Shown: positions 6,925 through 12,775 of the stretch, piece after piece
Layout: every line of letters starts with the position of its first letter
Position numbering within the stretch: position 1 is the stretch's first letter
Assembly: GCA_002477825.1 (NCBI GenBank)
Contig: DLKT01000050.1
Location: 1 to 20,561 of the forward strand
DNA from: Caryophanales bacterium UBA7581
GTDB taxonomy: Bacteria; Bacillota_I; Bacilli_A; RFN20; CAG-826
Direction of reading: 5' to 3'
Length of the DNA stretch: 20,561 nt
Position numbers and translations under genes: made by a program
Notes under the pieces: model-generated
Told to the model about the DNA's origin: nothing
Database searches by the model: none
What the model saw: the letters and a program-made list of their open reading frames with translations, nothing else

Positions 6925-8754
6925 TTAATTCTTTTCTGTAAAATCAGCATCAACGACGTTATCGTCATTGGAGCTAGAAGCACTAGCACTACTAGAAGTG
7001 GTTGTGCCTTGAGAAGCACTACCAGCTTGTTGTTGTGCCATAAATTCAGCGGCTTTTTCTAATTCACCGATTTTGGCTCTTAATGTAGCCATATCGTTAT
7101 TATCTAAAGCGGTCTTTAATTCATCACGTAATTGTTCGGTTTGTGCTTTTTGTTGAGAATCTAAGCTATCGCCTTTTTCCGCTAATGATTGATTAATGGA
7201 GTTCAAATAGGATTCTGCTTTATTACGTAATTCAACTTCTTCTTTACGTTTTTCATCAGCTTCTCTATTCTCTTCCGCTTCTTTCATCATACGGTCGATT
7301 TCTTCTTTGCTTAAACCGTTAGAACCAGAAATGGTGATTTGTTGTTCTTTTTGCGTATCTAAGTCTTTAGCGGTAACTTTTACAATACCGTTAACGTCGA
7401 TACTGAAGGTAACTTCAATACGAGGTTCACCGCGACGTGCAGGTTTAATACCATCCAATTTGAAGTGACCTAAGAGTTTGTTATCATGTGCCATTGGACG
7501 TTCGCCTTGATAGACCATAACATCAACAGCAGGTTGATTATCTTCTGCAGTGGAGAAGATTTGAGATTTCGTGGTAGGAATAGTGGTATTTCTTGTAATT
7601 AATGGAGTCATCACACCACCCATAGTTTCAATGCCTAAGGTTAATGGAGTAACATCGAGTAAGACGACATCTTGAACATCACCACTAATAACGCCACCTT
7701 GTAAAGCAGCACCAATAGATACAGCTTCATCAGGGTTGACACTTAAGTTAGGTGTTTTACCCGTTAATTGTTTCACTAATTCTTGGACAGCTGGCATACG
7801 GATAGAACCACCGATTAATAATACTTCGTGTAAGTCATTTGCAGTCATATGCGCATCGGCTAAAGCACGACGGACAGGTTCTTCCGTTCTCTTTAAGAGG
7901 TGTTTGGTTAAATCTTGGAATTTCGCACGAGTTAATTTAGTTTCAAAGCTGATAGGACCAGTGCTTCCCATACCAATGAATGGTAAGGAAATGGTGGTTT
8001 CTAACATACTAGAAAGTTCAATTTTGGCTTTTTCAGCCGCTTCTTTGAAACGTTGAAGTGCCATTTTATCAGTTAAATCAACACCATATTCGATTTTGAT
8101 TTGGGCTTTAATCCAATCAGCGATAACGGCATCCCAGTCATCGCCACCTAAGTGGTTATCACCAGCGGTAGAAACGACTTCGAAAGTACCATCACCAATA
8201 TCAAGGATGGATACATCGAAAGTACCACCACCTAGATCGTACACTAAAATCTTTTGGTTAGCACCAGTTTCAGTACCATAAGCTAAAGCCGCTGCAGTTG
8301 GTTCGTTAATAATACGAACGACATCAAGACCTGCGATTTGTCCAGCATCTTTGGTTGCTTGACGTTGGGCATCATTGAAGTATGCAGGAACGGTAATAAC
8401 CGCTTTAGAGACTTTTTGTCCTAAGTTATCTTCCGCATATTTCTTCATGTAAGCCAAGATTTTTGCACTGATTTCTTGTGGTGTAAAATCTTTATTTATA
8501 CAAGAAATATGAATTTTTTGTCCTGTACCCATTAAACGTTTAACGGAGGATACTGTATCAGGGTTCGTAACCGCTTGACGTTTTGCAGCGTCACCAACGA
8601 TTTCTTCACCACTTGCTTTAAACGCTACGACAGAAGGTGTCGTGTTATGTCCTTCTGGATTAGGAATCACTTTCACTTTTCCGTCGGATTGTAAATAAGA
8701 AACAACAGAGTTTGTTGTACCAAGGTCAATACCTAAAATAATTTCTTTTGCCAT
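6925..8754 (-). CDS. dnaK: Hsp70 chaperone DnaK
   Basis: This 609-residue Hsp70 has the compact nucleotide-binding domain of Gram-positives, without the proteobacterial insertion. Motifs are GIDLGTTNSVV near residue 8, VPAYFNDAQRQATKDAG, INEPTAAALAYG, the phosphate-binding DLGGGTFDVS, and IGGSIRMPAVQELV. The substrate-binding beta domain includes VTPLTLGIETMGGVMTPLI. A Glu/Lys-rich helical lid is followed by a Ser/Ala/Gly/Gln-rich linker and an acidic end, VVDADFTEKN, in place of the commoner EEV-type ending. The ATG has an AAAGGAGAT ribosome-binding site and lies 22 bases after grpE. The operon is controlled by HrcA through the CIRCE pair upstream of hrcA. Confidence 0.98.
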   Translation of the reverse strand: MAKEIILGIDLGTTNSVVSYLQSDGKVKVIPNPEGHNTTPSVVAFKASGEEIVGDAAKRQAVTNPDTVSSVKRLMGTGQKIHISCINKDFTPQEISAKILAYMKKYAEDNLGQKVSKAVITVPAYFNDAQRQATKDAGQIAGLDVVRIINEPTAAALAYGTETGANQKILVYDLGGGTFDVSILDIGDGTFEVVSTAGDNHLGGDDWDAVIADWIKAQIKIEYGVDLTDKMALQRFKEAAEKAKIELSSMLETTISLPFIGMGSTGPISFETKLTRAKFQDLTKHLLKRTEEPVRRALADAHMTANDLHEVLLIGGSIRMPAVQELVKQLTGKTPNLSVNPDEAVSIGAALQGGVISGDVQDVVLLDVTPLTLGIETMGGVMTPLITRNTTIPTTKSQIFSTAEDNQPAVDVMVYQGERPMAHDNKLLGHFKLDGIKPARRGEPRIEVTFSIDVNGIVKVTAKDLDTQKEQQITISGSNGLSKEEIDRMMKEAEENREADEKRKEEVELRNKAESYLNSINQSLAEKGDSLDSQQKAQTEQLRDELKTALDNNDMATLRAKIGELEKAAEFMAQQQAGSASQGTTTSSSASASSSNDDNVVDADFTEKN

Positions 8755-8776
8755 AAATATCTATCTCCTTTATATA

Positions 8777-9358
8777 TTAAGCAGCTTTTGATTCATCAAA
8801 GTCGCTTGATTCTTCTTCATTTTCTTTTTCTTCTTTGGTAGGATGTTTGCTTACAACTACGCGTGCGTGTCGAACCATTCGATCATGTAAGCGATATCCT
8901 TTTTGATAAACGCGAAGTACCAAATTTTCTTCGCCCTCGCTTTCTTCCGTGTCCACAGCATCCATAATCGCTTCATCGAATTTATCTCCAACCTTAGGAG
9001 ATATTTCGGTAACACCTTCACTTTCAAGCGCGTCCACCATCATTTTATAAATATATTGAAATCCGGTTAAATAATTCTTTAAAGTGGGGTCGGTTACTTC
9101 ATTGGCTAAAGCCATATGGAAGCCATCAAGGATAGGAAGAAGTTTTTCAATGAACCCCATCGAACGATATTTCACAATTTGATGATGTTCTTTATCATAT
9201 TGCTTCTTGAGATTTTCGGTATCTGCATAAGCCATATAATATTTATTCTTCCAATTTGCCATCTCTTCTTCGGCTTTCTTTAAAAGTTCTTGAAGTTCGG
9301 CAATTTTCTTTTCTTCTTTCTTTTCTTTTTTACTCGGCTTTTTCTCTTCTTCTGCCAT
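8777..9358 (-). CDS. grpE: nucleotide exchange factor GrpE
   Basis: GrpE releases ADP from DnaK. From the ATG at 9358 it is 193 residues: a Lys/Glu-rich N-terminus, a long coiled coil with KNKYYMAYADTENLKKQYDKE (about 35-60), and the C-terminal beta domain ending with LRVYQKGYRLHDRMVRHARVVVSK. The start is uncertain. The same frame offers ATG at 9367 (preceded by AAGAGAG) and GTG at 9394, all inside the 3' end of hrcA. I prefer 9358 because its MAEEEKK start looks like other GrpE proteins. The overlap with hrcA is 29-65 bases, depending on the start, implying translational coupling. Confidence 0.92.
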   Translation of the reverse strand: MAEEEKKPSKKEKKEEKKIAELQELLKKAEEEMANWKNKYYMAYADTENLKKQYDKEHHQIVKYRSMGFIEKLLPILDGFHMALANEVTDPTLKNYLTGFQYIYKMMVDALESEGVTEISPKVGDKFDEAIMDAVDTEESEGEENLVLRVYQKGYRLHDRMVRHARVVVSKHPTKEEKENEEESSDFDESKAA

Positions 9359-10379
9359 TTTGTTCATCACTCTCTTCTTTATTAAAATATTCACTTAACG
9401 CTCTTGCAACATACTCTAGAGCGGATACCACTCGATCATAATCCATTCTCGTTGGTCCGACTAAAGCAATGGAGCCGTTACGGTGACCAGGAACATCGAT
9501 GTTGGTTTGAATGACAGACACATCATCGAGGCCTTCACTGACGTCACCAATATGGATGGATAAGCCATTATCATCTAACGCAAAGGTTCTAAGATTTGCC
9601 GGATCATCTAAGAAGCTTAACATCCTCTTAATCTTTTCGGTGTCTTCTTGGAACTCTGGTTGTTCAAACAACAAATCTTTTCCATATAAGGTTACGCGGT
9701 CTTTTGCGAAACGAAGTAAAGCTTGCGCAACCGCTTGATATATCATGTCGTGCTCTTTTACATAGTCGGTTAAGATGGGACGGAGATTTTGCATTTTCCC
9801 TAATACTTGGGAAATTTCCGTTCCTTTTAATCGGTCATTTAAAAGTTTGACACACTTTTCAATATCCGTAGGCGCTAAAGCTTCTTCAAAGACGAAGGTT
9901 TTATTTTCAACATATCCTTGGTCCGTTACAAAGATGGCCGTTGCTGTTTTATCAGAAATCGGAATCAATTGAATGGATAAGAGTCGTTCTTCATGAGCGT
10001 CAGGACCTAATACAACTGAAGCTAAGTTCGTCATATGGGTTAAGACTTCACAAGATTCACGAATGATATCTTCAATCGATTTTGTCTTTTGTTCCAAGAC
10101 CATTTGAAGTTGACACTTTAAATCTTCATCTACTTCTTGTTTACGGAGATGATCGATATAATATCGATAACCTTTAGAAGAAGGAACTCTACCACTAGAG
10201 GTATGCGTTTTTTCTAGATATCCCTCTTGCTCTAGTAACTGCATCTCATTACGAATGGTGGCACTAGAGAATGGAATATTATATTCTTCAATCAAGGTTT
10301 TGCTTCCTACAGGTTGAGCCGTCTTAATAAAATGATCAACAATTAGTTTTAGAATTTTATCTCTTCGACTGAGTTCCAT
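9330..10379 (-). CDS. hrcA: heat-inducible transcription repressor HrcA
   Basis: This 349-residue repressor binds CIRCE elements and needs the GroE chaperonin for activity in characterised species. The N-terminal winged helix shows SRRDKILKLIVDHFIKTAQPVGSKTL and SSATIRNEMQLLEQEGYLEKTHTSSGRVPSSKGYRYYID. The GAF-like/dimerisation part extends to SIALVGPTRMDYDRVVSALEYVARALSEYF. The ATG at 10379 has an AAGGAGGTG ribosome-binding site whose first bases belong to the promoter-proximal CIRCE element. It is the first gene of the operon, which makes the system autoregulated. Confidence 0.97.
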   Translation of the reverse strand: MELSRRDKILKLIVDHFIKTAQPVGSKTLIEEYNIPFSSATIRNEMQLLEQEGYLEKTHTSSGRVPSSKGYRYYIDHLRKQEVDEDLKCQLQMVLEQKTKSIEDIIRESCEVLTHMTNLASVVLGPDAHEERLLSIQLIPISDKTATAIFVTDQGYVENKTFVFEEALAPTDIEKCVKLLNDRLKGTEISQVLGKMQNLRPILTDYVKEHDMIYQAVAQALLRFAKDRVTLYGKDLLFEQPEFQEDTEKIKRMLSFLDDPANLRTFALDDNGLSIHIGDVSEGLDDVSVIQTNIDVPGHRNGSIALVGPTRMDYDRVVSALEYVARALSEYFNKEESDEQNGRRREKAE

Positions 10380-10392
10380 AGGTCACACCTCC

Positions 10393-10419
10393 TTAGCACT
10401 ATCTTATTCCGAGTGCTAA
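10393..10419 (-). promoter_or_regulatory. CIRCE operator 1 (transcription start / RBS proximal)
   Basis: The element is TTAGCACTA (10393-10401), a 9-base spacer, then GAGTGCTAA (10411-10419). It matches the CIRCE consensus TTAGCACTC-N9-GAGTGCTAA with one mismatch. It covers the predicted start site and runs into the hrcA ribosome-binding site, so it can also fold in the mRNA. Confidence 0.97.
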
Positions 10420-10423
10420 TTAT

Positions 10424-10451
10424 ATTATAACCATGTTTTTAGCACTGTCAA
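10424..10451 (-). promoter_or_regulatory. sigma-A promoter of hrcA-grpE-dnaK-dnaJ
   Basis: On the minus strand TTGACA (10446-10451) and TATAAT (10424-10429), both perfect, are separated by 16 bases. The -35 box falls inside the distal CIRCE and the -10 box lies between the two CIRCE elements. Confidence 0.9.
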
Positions 10452-10465
10452 CATAAAAGTGCTAA
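10439..10465 (-). promoter_or_regulatory. CIRCE operator 2 (over the -35 box)
   Basis: The element is TTAGCACTG (10439-10447), 9 bases, then AAGTGCTAA (10457-10465). Two mismatches from the consensus lie at the inner edges. It begins 46 bases from the start of operator 1 and encloses the TTGACA box. Confidence 0.93.
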
Positions 10466-10537
10466 TTTTTTTATTTTTTTTATTTTAACTTTATTTTAAA
10501 AGCCAGTTAATTCTCATCTATAAAAGGAATTTCTTTA

Positions 10538-10623
10538 TTACAAGGATTATATAAATAATATAATTATAATAATTAGCATATTATCTTTATAGCGTACAAT
10601 TGTTCTTATTAAGATCCTTGTAA
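10538..10623. repeat. 10-bp inverted repeat in an AT-rich spacer
   Basis: TTACAAGGAT (10538-10547) and ATCCTTGTAA (10614-10623) are perfect inverted copies 66 bases apart. The stretch between them is almost pure A/T. Apart from this, 10466-10639 holds no gene or RNA that I can support. Confidence 0.35.
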
Positions 10624-10639
10624 ATCATCTTTAAAAGCA

Positions 10640-10668
10640 TTGAAAAGGGACAATTATTTCTTTATAAT
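10640..10668 (+). promoter_or_regulatory. promoter of antisense RNA copy 1
   Basis: TTGAAA (10640-10645) and a perfect TATAAT (10663-10668) are spaced by exactly 17 bases on the plus strand. The same arrangement recurs at copy 2. Confidence 0.75.
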
Positions 10669-10674
10669 ATAGAT

Positions 10675-10798
10675 AAAGAAAGCCTATAAACGGCCTACTC
10701 CACTAATGATTTTTAGGGAAAGCACCGCTTGCGACGGTGTTTTTTTCTTTCCCTAAATTAGAATTTTGAAAGACCACTTGCCTTTCTTTTTCTTTTTT
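10675..10798 (+). ncRNA. candidate antitoxin RNA, copy 1 (orphan)
   Basis: A predicted plus-strand RNA starts near 10675. It contains a 21-base core (10682-10702, beginning GCCTATAAACGG) identical to copy 2. A hairpin CACCG/CGGTG (10723-10739) follows and then T7, which is a first terminator giving about 72 nt. An outer stem TTTAGGGAAAG/CTTTCCCTAAA (10712-10722 with 10747-10757) encloses it. A second hairpin (10768-10786) with TTTTTCTTTTTT behind it is a back-up terminator giving about 124 nt. The RNA is antisense to a broken copy of the small hydrophobic peptide gene, so it may act on copy 2 in trans. The RNA is inferred from promoter, terminators and repetition; no transcript is known. Confidence 0.6.
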
Positions 10799-10836
10799 AA
10801 TAGAAATACTTCGATTACATTGAAAATAGCTACATT
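10753..10836 (-). pseudogene. decayed small hydrophobic toxin gene, copy 1
   Basis: Read in the frame of the intact copy, the minus strand gives NVAIFNVIEVFLLKKKKKGK, which aligns with the second half of the 31-residue peptide of copy 2. The first half is missing: an in-frame TGA (10837-10839) stands directly upstream, and no start codon or ribosome-binding site is present. The original stop (TAG in copy 2) has become TGG, so the frame runs on to 10753. It is interpreted as a dead toxin paralogue whose antisense RNA remains intact. Confidence 0.6.
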
Positions 10837-10926
10837 TCAATTTAAGTAACGATGATAAAATGATTATATAATGAAGAAAGCTTGTATATTAAAAAAAGCC
10901 TTAGTAAGCTTCCCTTATGACGATGT

Positions 10927-10960
10927 AAGCTAAAATAAAACTAACAAAGCTAAAATAAAA
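10927..10960. repeat. 14-bp direct repeat, period 20
   Basis: AAGCTAAAATAAAA occurs at 10927-10940 and again at 10947-10960, between the two antisense-RNA modules. No function is apparent. Confidence 0.6.
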
Positions 10961-10973
10961 ATTTCAAAAATTA

Positions 10974-11002
10974 TTGATAAATCTTAGATACTTTCATATA
11001 AT
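10974..11002 (+). promoter_or_regulatory. promoter of antisense RNA copy 2
   Basis: TTGATA (10974-10979), a 17-base spacer and a perfect TATAAT (10997-11002) lie on the plus strand, just before the conserved core. Confidence 0.8.
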
Positions 11003-11008
11003 ATAGAT

Positions 11009-11130
11009 GAAGGAAGCCTATAAACGGCCTACTCCATTATATTGTATAAGGGAAAGCACCGTTCGAGCGGTGTTTTTTCTTTCCCTAAACTTAGATGATG
11101 AAAGACTACTTGTCTTTCTTTTTCTTTTTT
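11009..11130 (+). ncRNA. candidate type I antitoxin RNA, copy 2
   Basis: A predicted plus-strand RNA starts near 11009. It carries the conserved 21-base core (11016-11036). A terminator hairpin CACCG-TTCGAG-CGGTG (11057-11072) with T6 follows, giving about 70 nt, inside an outer AGGGAAAG/CTTTCCCT stem (11049-11056 with 11079-11086). A second terminator GAAAGAC-TACTT-GTCTTTC (11100-11118) with TTTTTCTTTTTT gives about 122 nt. It is convergent with the 31-residue peptide gene; the long form covers the end of that reading frame and the short form only its 3' UTR. The layout matches 3'-overlapping antitoxins such as RatA and SR4 of Bacillus, although no sequence relationship to those RNAs is claimed. 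Confidence 0.65.
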
Positions 11131-11201
11131 AATAGAAATAATTCTATTACTTTGAAAATAGCTACTGCTAATTCCAAGATAACAGAGATAATCTCTATCA
11201 T
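11106..11201 (-). CDS. 31-residue hydrophobic peptide, likely type I toxin
   Basis: The frame has an ATG at 11201, a TAG stop, and an AGGAGGG ribosome-binding site 10 bases upstream. The peptide begins MIEIISVILELAVAIF, runs on as one hydrophobic segment to about residue 24, and ends in the basic tail KKKKKDK. One membrane span with a charged C-terminus at about 30 residues is typical of type I toxins (Fst, TxpA, BsrG, PepA1 classes), but the sequence matches none that I can name. Its lysine codons lie exactly opposite the T-rich terminator of the antisense RNA, and its stop codon sits in the loop of a GAAAGAC/GTCTTTC hairpin. A partial second copy nearby (10753-10836) supports it being a real gene. 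The promoter is unclear: TATAAT at 11306-11311 has a poor -35 box. Confidence 0.65.
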   Translation of the reverse strand: MIEIISVILELAVAIFKVIELFLLKKKKKDK

Positions 11202-11208
11202 AATTTAG

Positions 11209-11279
11209 AGCCCTCCTATTAAAAGTTGGAGGGCTTATGCATAAATTATCATAAGCATCACCTCCAAATTTGTTTGGAG
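11209..11279 (-). promoter_or_regulatory. toxin-mRNA leader with three hairpins masking two ribosome-binding sites
   Basis: In the minus-strand transcript, hairpin A (CTCCAAA/TTTGGAG, 11262-11268 with 11273-11279) buries the leader peptide's GGAGG. Hairpin B (GCTTATG/CATAAGC, 11250-11256 with 11233-11239) spans the leader frame. Hairpin C (AGCCCTCC/GGAGGGCT, 11228-11235 with 11209-11216) buries the toxin's AGGAGGG. B and C share three bases and compete at their base. None is followed by a T run, so these are not terminators. Confidence 0.65.
11235..11252 (-). CDS. five-codon leader peptide of the toxin mRNA
   Basis: ATG-ATA-ATT-TAT-GCA-TAA (MIIYA) follows a strong GGAGG, with 8 bases between it and the ATG. 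An in-frame ATG two codons earlier gives MLMIIYA. The stop codon lies at the foot of hairpin C, so a ribosome finishing here would open the stem that hides the toxin's ribosome-binding site. It is too short to judge by composition; the call rests on the ribosome-binding site and its position. Confidence 0.45.
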   Translation of the reverse strand: MIIYA

Positions 11280-11361
11280 CAACACCGTTATAGACTTCCA
11301 ATAAAATTATAAAATAAAGTCAACATAAAATAAAGAAAAAATATAAAAATCGTTCTTATCT

Positions 11362-11385
11362 TAAAAATAGGTAGCTTTATTTTTA
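11362..11385. terminator. weak AT-only hairpin after hemW
   Basis: TAAAAATA (11362-11369) and TATTTTTA (11378-11385) form an 8-bp stem with no GC pairs, 29 bases after the hemW stop. It is the only candidate terminator for the hemW operon and could work on either strand, but it would be weak. Confidence 0.3.
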
Positions 11386-11413
11386 CTAAAATGAATAAAA
11401 ATAATAAATAATT

Positions 11414-12529
11414 TTATTCTTCATCCAATTTTAAATAGATTTCTCTAACAATATAATCAAGAATAAAATATGCATCTTTAGCTAATGATAAAGATTGTTC
11501 TTTCAATAATAGACTTCCATTTTCAATAAAACTTTGACTTACTTTTAAAAGAAGTTTCCAATACTTCTCTCCATAACGAAGAAGAAAGTCTTCCTTTAAT
11601 ATACCTTCTTTTGTTCGTAATCTTAAAAGAATTTCATATAACATTTGATCTTTTATATCTTCTTTTTCTTCTTCTATTCTTGTAATTCCTTTTAAATAAT
11701 CGGTAATACTCTTTGTATTACTATAACGAATGAATTGATAGTAGCCTGACGCTCCCATACCTACACCAATATAAAAGTCATTTCGCCAATAGACTTGATT
11801 ATGTTTTGATTCGTAACTTGGACGCGCAAAATTAGATACTTCGTAGCGATTATAGCCATGCTCTTCTAACCAATTCACGATTACATCATAAAATGTACGA
11901 CTGAGTTCATCCTCAGCTTCTTGATGGTGCTCAATACCAAATATCGTATTTGGATGAACGGTTAAAGCATAGATAGAAATATGAGGAACGTCTAAAGAAG
12001 CAAAAATCTTTAAATCATTTAAAACATCTTCTACTTTTTCATTTTCAAAGCCATAAATAAAATCAACATTGATATTGGTAAAACCTAAAGATTTTGCCAT
12101 TTCTATCACATGAAATACATCTTCTTTATGGTGGTAGCGGTTCATTTTTTTAAGTAAATCTTCTTGAAAAGTTTGTACTCCAAAACTTAAGCGATTCACA
12201 CCATATTTTTTAAAGAGTTTTAATTTCTCTAATGTGGTATTTTCAATATTACATTCGATGGTCCATTCATAATCTTTTTCTAAAAATGGACATAAAAAAG
12301 AAAGAAGACTTTCGAGTTCTTCTTCTTTTAAACTGGAGGGTGTTCCTCCTCCGATATAAATGGTTTGATAAGAAGAAATTCCATAAGAAAGAATTTCTTT
12401 TTTTAAACATTCAATATAACGCATGGCCCATTTCGTATCGTAAAGTACTTTAGGAAAGTCACAATAACTACAAATATGGGTGCAAAAAGGAATATGGATA
12501 TATAAGGCGTTAGTCTTTCTTTCCCTCAT
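11414..12529 (-). CDS. hemW: radical-SAM heme chaperone HemW (HemN-like)
   Basis: The 371-residue protein starts close to YIHIPFCTHICSYCDF, with the radical-SAM cysteines at 16, 20 and 23. The GGGTPSSL SAM-binding motif lies at 60-67, and NRLSFGVQTF and DFIYGF further on. The 371-residue length and short N-terminus fit HemW, which binds and transfers heme, rather than the longer coproporphyrinogen dehydrogenase HemN. Automated pipelines often call it 'oxygen-independent coproporphyrinogen III oxidase'. The ATG at 12529 has AGGA 8 bases upstream and lies inside the 3' end of the small membrane protein gene (20-base overlap). In many Firmicutes hemW follows lepA directly; here the toxin-antitoxin pair and the Fic-like operon genes lie between them. 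Confidence 0.9.
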   Translation of the reverse strand: MRERKTNALYIHIPFCTHICSYCDFPKVLYDTKWAMRYIECLKKEILSYGISSYQTIYIGGGTPSSLKEEELESLLSFLCPFLEKDYEWTIECNIENTTLEKLKLFKKYGVNRLSFGVQTFQEDLLKKMNRYHHKEDVFHVIEMAKSLGFTNINVDFIYGFENEKVEDVLNDLKIFASLDVPHISIYALTVHPNTIFGIEHHQEAEDELSRTFYDVIVNWLEEHGYNRYEVSNFARPSYESKHNQVYWRNDFYIGVGMGASGYYQFIRYSNTKSITDYLKGITRIEEEKEDIKDQMLYEILLRLRTKEGILKEDFLLRYGEKYWKLLLKVSQSFIENGSLLLKEQSLSLAKDAYFILDYIVREIYLKLDEE

Positions 12530-12764
12530 GGGAGCTATCCTTTACTTCTTCTTGGTTCTTTTCAACGTTTTCTTTGTCCATTGGAACTAAAATACGGCTT
12601 AATTCTTCTTCCGCTACTTTCTTTTCATCAATTTCTGTTTTATCTTGTTTTAAACCTGGAATGTATTTGCGGCATAGGAAGGCAATTAAAGCAATAGCAC
12701 CAAAACCTAATAAAATATAAAGTACGAAAAAGATGGGTGATTGAAAGTCAATAAGTAATATCAT
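12510..12764 (-). CDS. small single-span membrane protein of unknown function
   Basis: The 84-residue protein has one hydrophobic helix (about residues 8-30), then a Cys-Arg-Lys turn and a highly charged Lys/Glu/Asp tail to the end. I do not recognise the family. AGGAGGAAG lies just upstream of the ATG, and the stop TAG of the preceding Fic-like gene touches that ribosome-binding site, 11 bases before the start. Its own end overlaps hemW by 20 bases. The tight packing makes it a real gene and the middle member of a three-gene operon. A cytosolic tail anchored by one helix is inferred. Confidence 0.75.
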   Translation of the reverse strand: MILLIDFQSPIFFVLYILLGFGAIALIAFLCRKYIPGLKQDKTEIDEKKVAEEELSRILVPMDKENVEKNQEEVKDSSHEGKKD

Positions 12765-12775
12765 AATTCTTCCTC

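Larger units (their letters stand above)
10663..11165. repeat. tandem duplication of the antisense-RNA / small-toxin module
   Basis: The blocks 10663-10833 and 10997-11165 are clearly homologous from the TATAAT box, through the identical 21-base core, both hairpins and the T-rich tract, to AAAATAGCTAC. They repeat at about 334 bp. Hairpin loops differ (CTTGCGA against TTCGAG) while the stems are kept, which suggests selection on RNA structure. Confidence 0.8.

Noticed and set aside
10538..10623. 10-bp inverted repeat as an insertion-sequence remnant
   Set aside because: There is no transposase fragment between the arms and no target-site duplication. In AT-rich DNA such pairs can be chance; it is kept only as a low-confidence repeat.
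10663..11165. CRISPR-like array
   Set aside because: There are only two copies at 334 bp spacing, with homology through the whole unit including promoter and terminators; no short repeat/spacer pattern is present.
11029..11301. 90-codon minus-strand frame starting at a TTG and running through the toxin locus
   Set aside because: There is no ribosome-binding site before the TTG. The frame crosses three hairpins, the toxin gene in another frame and the antisense terminator. The composition is explained by those RNA elements.
11306..11323. TTGACT and TATAAT upstream of the toxin leader as one promoter
   Set aside because: The boxes are only about 6 bases apart, so they cannot belong to the same promoter. 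The toxin promoter remains undetermined.
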